Below are positions 33,830 to 44,986 of a stretch of 64,000 nucleotides of DNA, one piece after another (position 1 is the first letter of the stretch; every line of letters begins with the position of its first letter). Position numbers and translations under genes: made by a program. This stretch comes from Malaya genurostris (lineage: Eukaryota; Arthropoda; Insecta; Diptera; Culicidae). The stretch covers positions 125,149,650 to 125,213,649 of the forward strand of contig NC_080570.1 in the NCBI RefSeq assembly GCF_030247185.1, given 5' to 3'. The notes beneath the pieces are model-generated. The model made no database searches and was not told the origin of the DNA. It saw only the letters and a program-made list of their open reading frames with translations.

Positions 33830-35520
33830 TTGACTACCGATTCCTGCGGAGATGTATGGAGATAACAAGAATAGGTCCAACGACACTCGTTTCCTAGACT
33901 GCGAACTGCTGCCAAATAAAACTAAACAGTCCCCGCAGTGCGGTTGGCTTCCGCGGGCTGTCATTTCTCGTAGGACGTACCGACGCGGTCCAGGTGGACT
34001 AATGTGCGACTATCTGAAATTAGACCACACGCAACGAAGCAAAAAGAATTCACTCCGCCGGCAAGCGCCGGGCACCGGTCGATTATTTCTCTGTGAAGCA
34101 CTGAAGCTGACAGCTGCACTCGGACCAAACCCGACCAGACCCGACCCGACCAGACCAGGTTGGCGCAATTCTTAGTCTGGCGAATCGTCACAGTAATTAC
34201 GGTGCGCTTCAAGCATCTATCCGGTTTTGATGATTATCTGTTCCAGTGCATATCAAAGCAAAAGGGCCATCGAGCGGGACAAAGATTCTGCGTAGGTCTG
34301 TTCTGGCCGCACATATGCCGCTGCCGTTCGCCGGCACTAATGAAGCCATTTTGTGCATAATAAAAAATCGGAAAATAAAACGAAAAACTTATTTTTCCTG
34401 TCCGTCTGTCAGTTCCCGTTCAACTGGTTGGCTGGCTGGCTGGCTGACCATTCGCAAAACCCCTTTGGGGGCCAGGCCTTGCAGGCTGAAATCATGCAAT
34501 TAAATCATTATTTCAATTTCTGTGTTATTTTGCCTGCACCAGTGCATTGCGTCCCAGCAGCAGCAGCAGCAGCAGCAAAAGGACGGCTCCGGTCCGGTGG
34601 ATCTGCAGGTTCATTTCAGCTGTAATTGTGTTCTGAGTGCACCACACATATCAAGCAATCCTTGGGAGTAATACCGGATGCAACCGGAGGAACCTACCGC
34701 AGTCCAGTCGTTAAGAGTGATGGCGCACCGAAATAATTAAGCCAATTGATAATCGTAATTAATACGTTTACGTGATGCAGTCCACCGGGGGCCAGCCAGG
34801 GAAAAGTAAATAAATGTTCAAGATAACTGATAATGTTGAACTCCCTCCGCAAACCAGTGATTATGACTGGAATGGGAAAAAATTTCTTCATTCCCATCTC
34901 TTCCGGTGGTTCCGAATGATGAAACGCCATCATCATTGATACCAATTTCGCGTACGTTTTTTTTATCCTGCTTCTGATGGCGCTCAAAACCCCGCTTCCG
35001 AATTCCGAAGCACCGATATTTCTAATTTATTGTCTGAAAAACCAAACCTACAAGGCAATACATTCCGGGACCCGAACAAACACACGCACAGTCGCAATTT
35101 ATGGTGCACTTTGCAGATAGATTTTCCCGCGGACCAACTCTCGAAAGATAGAGCCAACACTTTGCTAAAATGTTCGCGGGATTTGCGGTTAATGATCGGC
35201 CTCCGTGGTCCGTGGCGACGTTCGACACTGGTGGCCAGGGGGATTTGCAACCGCAAATGGCCACTTTCTTGCAAATGGTGTGCGACTCGATGCGGCTCCG
35301 ATGCCCGAGTGGGAACTGTTCCGGCGGGTTTCCCAAATCGTGTTGCACAATATTTATTGCGTGTTTTTGCTAACTTTTTTGGTTCAATTCCAACTTTACG
35401 AAAGTGGCTCAATGGACGGTTTTCTGGTTTACTGCTTGTACTTACTATTGTTTCAATGGCGGTGCTTTGTTTTGTCCGGTTGCCATTCTTTCTGTCCTAA
35501 TGGCATTCTAAATTATTTTT
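33830..35520. other. GC-richer low-copy island, no supported gene
   Basis: It contains many overlapping frames of 60-156 codons on both strands, a short gacccgacc run near 34130-34160, ggctggct repeats near 34425-34447 and a CAG run at 34555-34578. No frame shows a domain. It is unlike the surrounding repeats and may be host non-coding DNA of a large gene. Confidence 0.35.
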
Positions 35521-36057
35521 CCCATTGAAGTATGTATTCGATGTGAAAAATGAGATTCATTAGCTCACAACCCAGTTAACGAGCGGTGCTAGTTCCCATC
35601 CAGTTTTGAAATGCTTTCCAAACAGATGCCCGTTATTTCACTTCCAATTATTAATACTGGTATTAAGTACTCGACAATACTTTGCATTTTCCTAATCATC
35701 CTTCAATAGAGACACACGAACATTTGAAAACTTCTGTCAAAAGAAATTCAAATTCGCCGAATGAGTCATTTCGTCGAAAAAGTTTTTGCTAGATTCTCTA
35801 AAATAAGATGGGTAACGGCTCCTTATTTGTAAGAACGTTACCTTAAAAACCAGATTTAGCCACTCAAATCAGTATAATTATTTCATATTTCTGCTTAATT
35901 CCTGCTGCTTGGAGCAACACATTGAGAACTGATTCACATTGCTTGGAAATTAAACTTATATTCACAAAACATTGGAAAAAACACTTCTGAAATGTTCACT
36001 ACTCTGTTTCTAATTTCATCTCAATGGACTTTTATTCATCCTATTATCAAGCAAATA

Positions 36058-36405
36058 GGTTTTGCACGAACATGACATAACCTCACAAAAATGAACAGAA
36101 TGAACTTTTTTTGACAGTCGACGTGTACTTGTTTACAGTTTAAAAGTTCATCAGAAGTTCATCGTTCGAATGTAAAAATTGCTCACACTCAACAGATGCA
36201 TACATATATCGCTCCTTGATGCTGGAAACACATGCAGGGCAATCTTTTTAGTTATTTTCACTGTGAAATACGTTTTTAACAGGCACTTTTTCGTCATTTT
36301 TTTCAATTTTAACTTGCAGTTGCAAAACAAAACAAGTACACGGCAACTGTCAAAGATGAACTTCATTCATTCATCAGTTCATTTGTGTCGTCATCGTGCA
36401 AAACC
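36058..36405. mobile_element. GGTTTT MITE, type 1, copy A
   Basis: The terminal inverted repeats begin ggttttgcacga and are followed by an extended, imperfect inverted repeat of the flanks (gacagtcgacgtgtacttg near the left; caagtacacggcaactgtc near the right). TA lies on both sides (36056-36057, 36406-36407). It does not code. It is nearly identical to copy C, 348 bases later. Confidence 0.8.
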
Positions 36406-36411
36406 TAATTA

Positions 36412-36746
36412 GGTTTTTTATCGTGACGATACAAATGAACAAGTATTCATCCTTGACAGTTCAGCGGTACTGTTTACAAACAAGCTTAAACAAAAATCGA
36501 CGAGCACATCTAAAACAATCATCTTTACACTTTGCAACTAGTCTTTTTTATTTAATAAATATCAAAAACGAAACGTATTCAATCGTGAACAAATGTTTTA
36601 AAACTTTATTTAGGTGATACGGACCGTAAATGGTCTGATCCAATTTGTCAATAAACAAACAAAACAAATTTCTGTTTACAAACAGTACTGCTGAACTGTC
36701 AAAATGTGTTCATCCGAGTGAGGTTAGCAGTGACGGTAAAAAAACC
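36412..36746. mobile_element. GGTTTT MITE, type 2, copy B
   Basis: The ends are ggttttttatcgtgacg and, inverted, ggttttttttaccgtcac-like. Subterminal stretches (gacagttcagcggtactg and cagtactgctgaactgtc) pair with each other. TA flanks it. It sits between copies A and C with only TAATTA at each junction, so the three elements read through cctaattagg joints. The layout of short motifs is parallel to type 1, which suggests a common origin. Confidence 0.8.
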
Positions 36747-36752
36747 TAATTA

Positions 36753-37104
36753 GGTTTTGCACGAACATGCCATAACCTCACAAAATGAACAGAATGAAAT
36801 TTTTTGACAGTCGACGTGTACTTGTTGACAGTTTAAAAGTTCATCAGAGGTTCATCGTTCGAATGTAAAAATTGCAAGTCGCCTCACACTAAACAGATTC
36901 ATACATATATCGCTTCTTGATGCTGGAAACACATACAGGGCAATCTTTTTAGTTCTTTTCACTGTGGAATACGGTTTTAACAGGCACTTTTTCGTCATTT
37001 TTCGATTTTTCACTTGCAGTCGCAAAACAAAACAAGTACACGGCAACTGTCAAAGATGAACTTGATTCATCGGCAGTTCATTTGTGTCGTCATCGTGCAA
37101 AACC
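36753..37104. mobile_element. GGTTTT MITE, type 1, copy C
   Basis: Same ends and body as copy A with a few base changes and small indels; TA at both edges (36751-36752, 37105-37106). The three-element row A, B, C ends here. Confidence 0.8.
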
Positions 37105-37803
37105 TAATGGCGACAGCAATCAAATCAAAACATTGCACTATTACACTCTCAGGTTTAAAATGTCAGAACTCTTCTTGAAAGGGCCTAATGCTAACTGTGA
37201 GACAACAGACAGGATTTATTTTTAGAACCAGTTTGGAATCAATTCGGCGTTTGAGAAATATTGGGTCACTTCCCAAGTAACAATTCGAATGCCTAATGGT
37301 TTTGATTATAATTTATAGGAGTTTTGTAATTGATTGTTCAATCACTACTATAATAAGAGTCGCTTTTGACAAGTAATATCATAGTTTTAAAAGCTTCTTT
37401 AAAACCTTTTACCTAGACTAACAACTGGACTAAAAATAAATCAATTTGTACTAGAATAAAACCATGCAAACGCTCTTAATATTGCTTTAGAAAATTTTCT
37501 TTAAAACATTACTGTCAGTAAAATTCTTTCATAAATCTAGATTTGTGTGTGTGCGTGTTAGGGATGTGCGATACCGAGTCGATACTTTGAGGTATCGATA
37601 CTTTCTTTCAAGAATCGGGTATTTTTGGTATCGATATCGCATCAGAGCGATACTGTTAGTATCGATACTTCTGGTCCCGATACTTACAGTATCGCAACAG
37701 ATTGAAGTAAATTCTCACGGAAAATTTTTGTTGTTTCAATTATAAAGGCTTTAACCCTAAAGTCATTCACCTATTCGGGTAAGAAAAACTATCTAATCCT
37801 ATG

Positions 37804-37866
37804 TGAGGGGTTGGGAATCGAACCCAGGTGGGTTGCGTGAAAGGTATCACGCTATACCCGTCCCCA
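37804..37866 (-). repeat. tRNA-like (SINE-derived) segment
   Basis: The minus strand has a perfect RNA polymerase III B box, GGTTCGATTCC, and an A-box-like stretch (TATAGCGTGATACC) about 30 bases upstream, in tRNA order. A D-stem-like GGTA/TACC pair is present and most of a T stem can form, but the acceptor stem pairs poorly, so it is not a working tRNA. A fragment of a tRNA-derived SINE captured inside the hAT element is the likeliest explanation. Confidence 0.45.
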
Positions 37867-37960
37867 ATGGAACATTTATATTTCTTCGGTACCAAGCTCG
37901 CGCATGTATTGGTATGACGTGGACTAGCCGTCGTTCTCGATAATCTCGCTTCATCCCACA

Positions 37961-38394
37961 GGTGCGCTGAAAGAGAGTGCAATAAGAGAAAACCATCATA
38001 CTCTCAGAGGATTGAATCCTTTTAATTTTTCAAGCGACCCTTACACGAGACAATATTATTGTCAATACAAGGAGTATTGACAATACTTTTGATCGTGTAA
38101 TGGAGACTTCATTGGATTGACGAAAATATTGTCAAAAAAATCAAAACTGCTTTTCAATACAACAATACTTTCTCTGCAGAGAGAAACTGTTAAATATGTG
38201 CAATAATCTCTTCTCTCTATATTTTAATATTCATTTGCAATATTTGAAGCTCCAAACGCTTGATTTTTTCGAAAAATGCGGACTCAAGTTACCAAGTCAA
38301 TTGGATTGACGGTATTGACAATACTTTGGATTGACAATAATATTGTCACGTGTAAGGGCTGCTTCACACTCATTGCACTCTCTTTCAGTGCGCC
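37961..38394. repeat. Nested inverted repeats inside the hAT element
   Basis: An outer pair of 23 bases with two mismatches (37961-37983 and 38372-38394, core ctgaaagagagtgcaat) encloses an inner pair of 29 bases (38038-38066 and 38330-38358, core gacaatattattgtcaat, itself almost palindromic). The inner pair looks like the ends of a 321-bp MITE that begins cccttacacg. I see no target duplication for either. Confidence 0.65.
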
Positions 38395-38464
38395 TAATAG
38401 CGATGGAATACTTGCAATAGGAATTGGGTTTTAGTGTAGTATTCGTGTACCAACATAAAGGCAT

Positions 38465-38891
38465 GTTTCTACACAGCAAAAAATAAGAGTTGTAACAATC
38501 TCAATGTGATTATCAATCGATGTGAAAAAAAAATTAAACGTACTGAACATCAAATGCAATAATTTTCTGTTTTCAAAAAATATCGCAGATAAATCACACC
38601 TTATTACATCGATAAAACGTATTGAGTAGTTTATATCAGCTTGACTGAATGCTTAGACGATTCAGATAGGAGATTACGTATATGTTCGTGTAATATTACA
38701 ACCTTTAGAACGATGCATAATTTCATATCAGAATCATCCCACAGTATCAATGTAATAACGTGTGAATTATCTGCAATATTTCTTGAAAACAGAAAATTAT
38801 TGCATTTGATGTTCAGTACGTCTAAATTTTTTTCACATCGATTGATAATCACATTGAGATTGTTACAATTCTTTTATTGCTGTGTAGAAAC
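38465..38891. repeat. Long-hairpin MITE inside the hAT element
   Basis: The outer ends gtttctacacagca and tgctgtgtagaaac are exact inverse copies. The inverted repeat continues for about 130 bases on each side (for example tcaatgtgattatcaatcg near 38501 and its inverse near 38842), leaving a loop of about 150 bases. It does not code. Confidence 0.75.
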
Positions 38892-39093
38892 ACCTTTCTG
38901 TAAATAATAAAAAAACGTTACAGTCGACAATTTTATTTTATTTTGAAATGATAGCTGCTCAAGTATCAATTGATACTTACATATATCGATACTTTATTAC
39001 CTTTTGATACCTTGTATCGATACCCAAAACTTCGGTGTACCGATACCCTAGGTATCGATACTTTGCCTTTCGAGTACCATCCCTAGTGCGTGT

Positions 39094-40035
39094 TCATTGA
39101 ATGACAGTTTCACTCAGAGCAAATTCTAAAGTACATTTATGACACTCCTGTTCTGGGCTATTTGATTTATTGCTTCTTAGATTAAGCGTAATTTGCATTA
39201 AAGAAAATTTCAAGGCCGCCATTATAATGTTCTTTGCCGTATCCTTTATTGACATCAAATCAACTTCGAAATGCAAAAACGAGGAAGTATGATGGACTTT
39301 TATGATTCATTTTCAAAACGTATGCACAAGTTTTACCGCCCCGAAATAGTTTTATCCAAAAAAGACGATAAATCACAGAAAATAATTTTCATAAATCATG
39401 GAGACTTTCGCAAAAATCGTATTTATTTCAAGGCGATTAGTTATAATTCTTATTTTTATCCATACATTCACGATAAAAATAAAAGCGCATGAAATTTTCA
39501 CGTTCGGTAAATGCCTCAAACTTGCAAATAAAATCCAATAAATTGTTACTGATTGCATTCAAAGCAGATATGATACACATATAATCAAGAAAAATATTAC
39601 CAAAACGACAGTTTATTCATAGTGGAATTTATTCCATCCAAATAAATTTAATGTTGATCGTAAAGCTGGTTTCAAAATTTTCTTGAATTTGAAGTTTTAA
39701 CGCAGCTTTATGATGATTCTTCACTTTGCTTTATAAACCTTATGAAGAATGGTCCACTTGGTAGGAACATGCTCTTATAGACAGTTTTCAGTAGGCTTTC
39801 GTGGAGTTTAAAGCTTTAATGCAAGATTTATTATGTAGCATTGAAGATAGCTACAAGTATTTATTAATATTAAAAATATTACTTGGGTTGCTTTCGTTTT
39901 ACATTTTAAATTTTTTGAATTGGCCCTTTTAAAATTATGAAAATATGAGATGCACAGCCAATGAAACACACACATACATAACAGCGTTATGTTGACATAT
40001 ATCGGAATAAAACCAGTGCTACTAGATTTGCCATA
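39094..40035. other. AT-rich spacer, nothing recognised
   Basis: No element ends or domains identified between the hAT element and the next MITE. Confidence 0.5.
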
Positions 40036-40039
40036 ATTA

Positions 40040-40407
40040 GGTTTTGCACGATGACGACACAAATGAACTGCCGATGAATCAAGTTCATCTTTGACAGTTG
40101 CCGTGTACTTGTTTTGTTTTGCGACTGCAAGTTAAAAGTTGAAAAAATGACGAAAAAGTGCCTGTCAAAAACGTATTCCACAGTGAAAATAACTAAAAAG
40201 ATTGCCCTGTATGTGTTTCCAGCATCAAGGAGCGATATATGTATGGATCTGTTGAGTGTGAGGCGACTTGCAATTTTTACATTCGAACGATGATGTAAAA
40301 ATGAATGAACGATGAACTTCTGATGAATGAACGATGAACTTCTGATTAAACTGTAAACAAGTACACGTCGACTGTCAAAAAAAGTTCATTTTTGTGAGGT
40401 TATGTCA
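40040..40407. mobile_element. GGTTTT MITE, type 1, copy D (one end lost)
   Basis: It starts after TTA with ggttttgcacgatgacg and follows the type 1 sequence in the orientation opposite to A and C. A small direct duplication (gatgaacttctga, twice) lies at about 40310-40345. It breaks off at ggttatgtca, short of the final terminal bases. Confidence 0.7.
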
Positions 40408-40770
40408 TATAATAGTTATTTCATTACTATTGAACATGCACGCACGCATATTCAATCCCGAAACAGATTTACTGAAATATAAATATCAATAATATATATA
40501 TATTAAACTAATGTTACAGATACCAAACAAAAAAACACTAGGTGATAATTTAAAGAAGAAAAAAAAGGCGGGTGGGTAATGTCAGAGATATAACTGGACG
40601 TCGTGAATACGAAAACAACTGGCATGTTCCTTAACACTTCCGAATATCAATTGGTTGATCAATTGTATGAATTATGCAAGCATTCCCCTTTTTCACTACT
40701 AGAATTTGAAACGATGCACCTAAACTAAAGTACAGATTAGTTACATTAAACATTATGGAACACAAATATT

Positions 40771-40931
40771 ATGAACAAATGTTTTAAAACTTTATTTAGG
40801 CGATACGGACCGTAAATGGTCTGATCCAATTTGTCAATAAACAAACAAAAGAAATTTCTGTTTACAAACAGTACTGCTGAACTGTCAAAATGTGTTCATC
40901 CGAGTGAGGTTAGCAGTGACGGTAAAAAACC
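40771..40931. mobile_element. GGTTTT MITE, type 2, copy E (right half only)
   Basis: Only the right half of type 2 is present, from gaacaaatgttttaaaac to the terminus ggtaaaaaacc, followed by TA. The left break is abrupt. Confidence 0.7.
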
Positions 40932-40934
40932 TAA

Positions 40935-41845
40935 TTATAGTTCTTTACAGTGTTGGTGATTGCTGAAAATTGGACAGAAGCTGCTCGATTTTTATCTATA
41001 TTGTATACAACATTTTCAATCCGGTAGAAGATGCTACAAGAATTCGAGTCTCTCAATGCATGAACCTCGAGAGAATTTTTCTACATTTCTTCGCTCCACT
41101 TCATACTCTGAGTATTTCATGGCCCTTAAAAAAATTTCAGTCTGATAATGATCGCCGCTGTGTGGAATTTACCAAGAGAGAATCGCAAGTTGACAATTAT
41201 CGCAGAAAATCGAATCGATGATTCGACTTGATGATTCTCATACTAGGTTGCAATATTTAAAAACCCTTGTGGGGAGCATTCACATACATTTTCATAGACA
41301 CAAATTATACAAAGGTTATAAGCACATAGTTAGAATAAGCGGCAATAGTAAAATGATTCTATCGCAATTATCCACTGCCCATACAGAATCGGATCGCGAA
41401 ACGAGAATAAGCGACCGTTTGTTGCTTCAGAGAGAATCCCCACAGCAGCGTGCTAGCCGTTGATTCTCCCACGGTTCACCGAGAGAAATTCGCTCTCGCA
41501 CTGGTGTCTATTCTATGTTAAATGTACCATGCCGGTTTTTTGTTGTTGCGATGATTTCTGTTTCTCTTTGATGGCACTGATTCAATCGTGGAAGAGTTGC
41601 GAGTGAGCTTTCTTTGATACGATAAAAGCCATCCTTGGTTCTTTATAATAAAAATAGCCGCATAAAGAAATTTAATGTCGATTATTTCATTTAGGATTTG
41701 AATAATTTATTGAAAGAAAATATCAACATGCTGTAGGGATTCGTTTCTAGCATTCACGACAAAAATTTGGTTTGATTACATTATGAGAAATCTTGGCAAC
41801 CTTGCGATGCGAAATGAGATGGAAACAAAGCGCAATCAAGTGAAT
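40935..41845. other. Spacer, nothing recognised
   Basis: Some runs are moderately GC-rich (41380-41530), but no domain-bearing frame or element ends were found. Confidence 0.45.
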
Positions 41846-41847
41846 TA

Positions 41848-42295
41848 GGGTTTTTTACCGTCACTGCTAACCTCAATCGGATGAACACATTTTGACAGTT
41901 CAGCAGTACTGTTTGTAAACAGAGATTTTTTTGTTTGTCTGTTGACAAATTGGATTTTTTTGAATTTTTTATCGTGACGTCACGAATGAACAAAAATTCA
42001 TCCTTGACAGTTCAGCGGTACTGTTTACAAACAAGCTTAAACAAAAATCGAAGAACACATTTCAAACAATCATCTTTACACTTTGCAACTAGTCACTTTT
42101 ATTTAATAAATCTCAAAAACAAACCGTATCAAATCGTGAGCAAATGTTTTAATACTTTATTTAGGCGATATGGACCGTAAATGCTCCCATCCAATTTGTC
42201 AATAGACAAACAAAAAAATCTCTGTTTACCAACAGTACTGCTGAGTTGTCAAAATGTGTTCATCTGATTGAGGTTAGCAGTGACGGTAAAAAACC
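41848..42295. mobile_element. GGTTTT MITE, type 2, copy F with inverted end duplication
   Basis: It is TA-flanked (41846-41847 and 42296-42297). It is 448 bp, longer than copy B (335 bp), because the first ~110 bases are an inverted copy of the right end (gtcactgctaacctcaatc). That piece is joined to a left end that has lost its first bases (tttttatcgtgacgtcacg). The result has two identical outer ends. Confidence 0.75.
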
Positions 42296-42297
42296 TA

Positions 42298-43540
42298 ATG
42301 GAGTTGCAGACCGTAATTTTAAACGCTTCTAACTAGGTTATTTCTGGATGAAAATTAGATTAGAGTTTAAGCGCAAATACTGAAGAAATTATCGAAAAAT
42401 GAAGGAATGTTTCCTTATGATTGAAGAATAATATAAATAAAGAGGAACTGTCATTTCCACTTAGGACCTAACCTAATGATAACCGTATTTTAACAGCAGT
42501 GCTTGAAATAAATTGAAAAATGTTTGAACGTGTCAATCGGATCATGTCAACCAGCTTGATGAGTGGATGTCAATGATTATTGTTGTCGATACTGTTTTAA
42601 ATCTCTACATATGGGTTTTTTGGAATGGGTTCGACGAAAAAGTTTGAAATTTGATGTTTCACGTCACTATCAAACCCAAATTGGCTACTTCCAATATATC
42701 GAGGCTATTGAAAATTCTTACAATATTATTATTATTTCTGGTACGGATATGGCGAATTGATGTCAAAAAGTACAAACTTCGAAGAAACCCTGTTATTTTA
42801 CATCAACGTCACAATTCACGCAAATTAACGTGCAAGAACATTTAATATAGTGTCGAAAATTCCATGACATGGAATGCATTGAAGTTAAAAAAATTAATAC
42901 TGTTAGCGACCGCTGCGACTTGAACCGAGAATCATTGGATCGCGAAGTACGTCTGTCATCGTATGAGGGATTGAGGCACCAGTAAAATTCAAATATTTTT
43001 GGTGTGTAATTTATTCAGCTATTTTCAATTTAATTGTTTTGTCATTCAAAAATTATGTGATTATGATTGAATAATTTTCAATTTCGAATTTCTGTAGTTT
43101 CCTAAAAAATAACCTTTAAACCAAAGTTCTAAGATGTAGATCCTTATAGATAGCAGAAACCCGTGAAAACCTAACGATCATATATTAGCAACTAAAGGTT
43201 CTAACTTCCTAAAATTGGCTTTAGAATCCTAGACAGTGTTTCACAATTATTTGCCTAATTTTTAAATTGAAATCTGTTGCTAAGAGTTGGAAAATTGCAT
43301 TTTTAACGTCATCATGATCGGTCGGATCTCGTAAACGACACTGTAATTTTTTTGTATCAGAGGGTTCCCTAAAAAAAGGCAAAAAGAGTGAAATGGTCAA
43401 CTTTGAAAAATCGTCTAGAATTCAAATTTAGTCTTATTGAAGTTAAGAATAGAGTGTTTAAACCAACTTCCAATTTTGCCTTTTGGCCTGCGATTGACCA
43501 CTGTACATTGGTCTAGTTGACGATTAGAAATTTTAAACAC
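42298..43540. other. AT-rich spacer, nothing supported
   Basis: A B-box-like GGTTCAAGTCG occurs on the minus strand near 42918, but no tRNA fold can be made. Otherwise nothing was seen. Confidence 0.45.
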
Positions 43541-43745
43541 ACGTCACCCTGTAGTTTCGGAATAGGGGCTTTTGCTTAGGGTTTTTTGTTTGTGAAAATC
43601 AGTTAAGCCAACTCAGAGAAAACTGGAACAGTTTTGAACCCAATTTAGAATTGTTTTTCTCTTTTTTGTTTGCATCGTCGTTCATCACCCTGTAATTCCG
43701 AAACCGAAAGTCAGATCCGGGTAAAATTCAGTAATTACGTGAGAG
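43540..43745 (+). repeat. Degenerate copy of the ~155-bp tandem repeat family
   Basis: The phrases accctgtagtttcggaat, gtgaaaatcagttaagcca and cctgtaattccgaaaccg occur in family order. About one unit. Confidence 0.55.
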
Positions 43746-44025
43746 ATCGAAAGTAGTGCTATGAAATTTCATTTAATTTCATTCGACTGAAATCGACTGT
43801 ACACAACCGATCAGTTGACTGTGTAAAACTTCATACTCAACACATACACCACTCTCACTGATGCGCTCATTTAGGCTGGCGACTCAAATGAACTGTTGAT
43901 GAATCAAGTTCATTTTTGACAGTTATCAGTGGTTTGTTTTCACTGTAATAACTAGGAGCACAATAAAATGATACAAGAATAAGGTTGATGTCGCGAACGG
44001 AAGCGAAGCGATTCAATACGATGTA

Positions 44026-44871
44026 GGGAAAGGTGTTATAAAGCGCCCCTGCTGGCCAAAACGCCCCCTTCCTTTTTTAAGTATTCAAGACTTTTCTAAA
44101 CAAAAGTTTTATCTCTAATGTTATCTTTTCGTAAGATCTTTCTGGTATGCAAGTTTGGCAGTTGTGGTTTGCTGGAAAATATAATAAAAAACTGAAAATA
44201 TCATTAGATAGCTTTTCGATGTAAGGTTTTGCTTCGACTAAACAAGCATTTTAATCGTGTAAAACGTCTAATGGTCGGTTGCAACTTAGTAATTAACTTT
44301 CAGCAGTGCTAATGTCTCTATTTACAGTATAAATATCTAGAGAAACAAAGCCATTTCTTTGATATACGAATTTTCTCATAACAATCACTCTATGGACATT
44401 ATGCCCCACCTTCGATTCAACAGTATGCTTCGAGTGAAAATATTGTTTTGAAGATTTATAACGGCTATTAAAACAAAAAGTAGCGTTGAGAGGATAAAAA
44501 ATGTTGGTTTCTAATTGTAATTAATTGATTATGCAATTGATTTCTGATGCAAAGAATATCTTCTTTATCTGCTTTTCTTCTATACCGACATTTCAAGGAG
44601 AATATTGCATCATTGTTGTGGGGCATACCACTGATTTGTTGTGAGGCATATTATAAGGTTGCTGGGGCATTGTGCCAACGGCAAGCGAAAAAACTGAGAG
44701 CGTGGTCGTTTTGGAAAATGTGTTTGTATCAATCAATTCTCATCACTTCTTCCGAAATCATTGAAAATTATGTTCCTCAGACGTATTGCAAAGACATACA
44801 TACATTCTCGAAGCAAATATATCAGTACATTTACAAATATCTTAAGGGGGGCATATTATAACACTTTACCC
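44026..44871. mobile_element. TA-flanked 846-bp DNA element, family not recognised
   Basis: The ends gggaaaggtgttataa and, inverted, gggtaaagtgttataa form a terminal inverted repeat of about 16 bp with two mismatches, flanked by TA (44024-44025 and 44872-44873). The subterminal regions are rich in gcgcccc and ggggc tracts on both sides, and variants of ggggcat recur in the interior. A 104-codon frame at 44547-44861 has no recognised domain. It is likely a non-autonomous element of a TA-targeting superfamily. Confidence 0.6.
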
Positions 44872-44986
44872 TACTGTTTTCGCATCGCATTCACTACGAC
44901 ATGTTTGCTTTATTCCAATGCAACTGGCTCGCACGCGCGCCTCGACGCTTTCACTCTGACAGCAACCAGAGTTGCAAATTGTCAGT

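Larger units (their letters stand above)
37559..39085. mobile_element. hAT-like non-autonomous element with TATCGATA subterminal sites
   Basis: The ends are tagggatg and catcccta, flanked on both sides by gtgcgtgt (37551-37558 and 39086-39093), a perfect 8-bp target duplication as made by hAT elements. No transposase is encoded in its 1527 bp. Exact TATCGATA octamers occur at 37593, 37629 and 37660 on the left and at 38984, 39015 and 39053 on the right, with many partial copies, so both ends carry clustered sites. The interior contains nested palindromic units and a tRNA-like stretch (listed separately). Confidence 0.85.

Noticed and set aside
34984..35500. Overlapping frames of 142-156 codons on both strands
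   Set aside because: They are antiparallel frames over the same GC-richer DNA with no domain; composition explains them.
42905..42985. Possible tRNA gene on the minus strand (B-box-like GGTTCAAGTCG)
   Set aside because: The T-arm stem does not pair and no cloverleaf can be drawn; no convincing A box.
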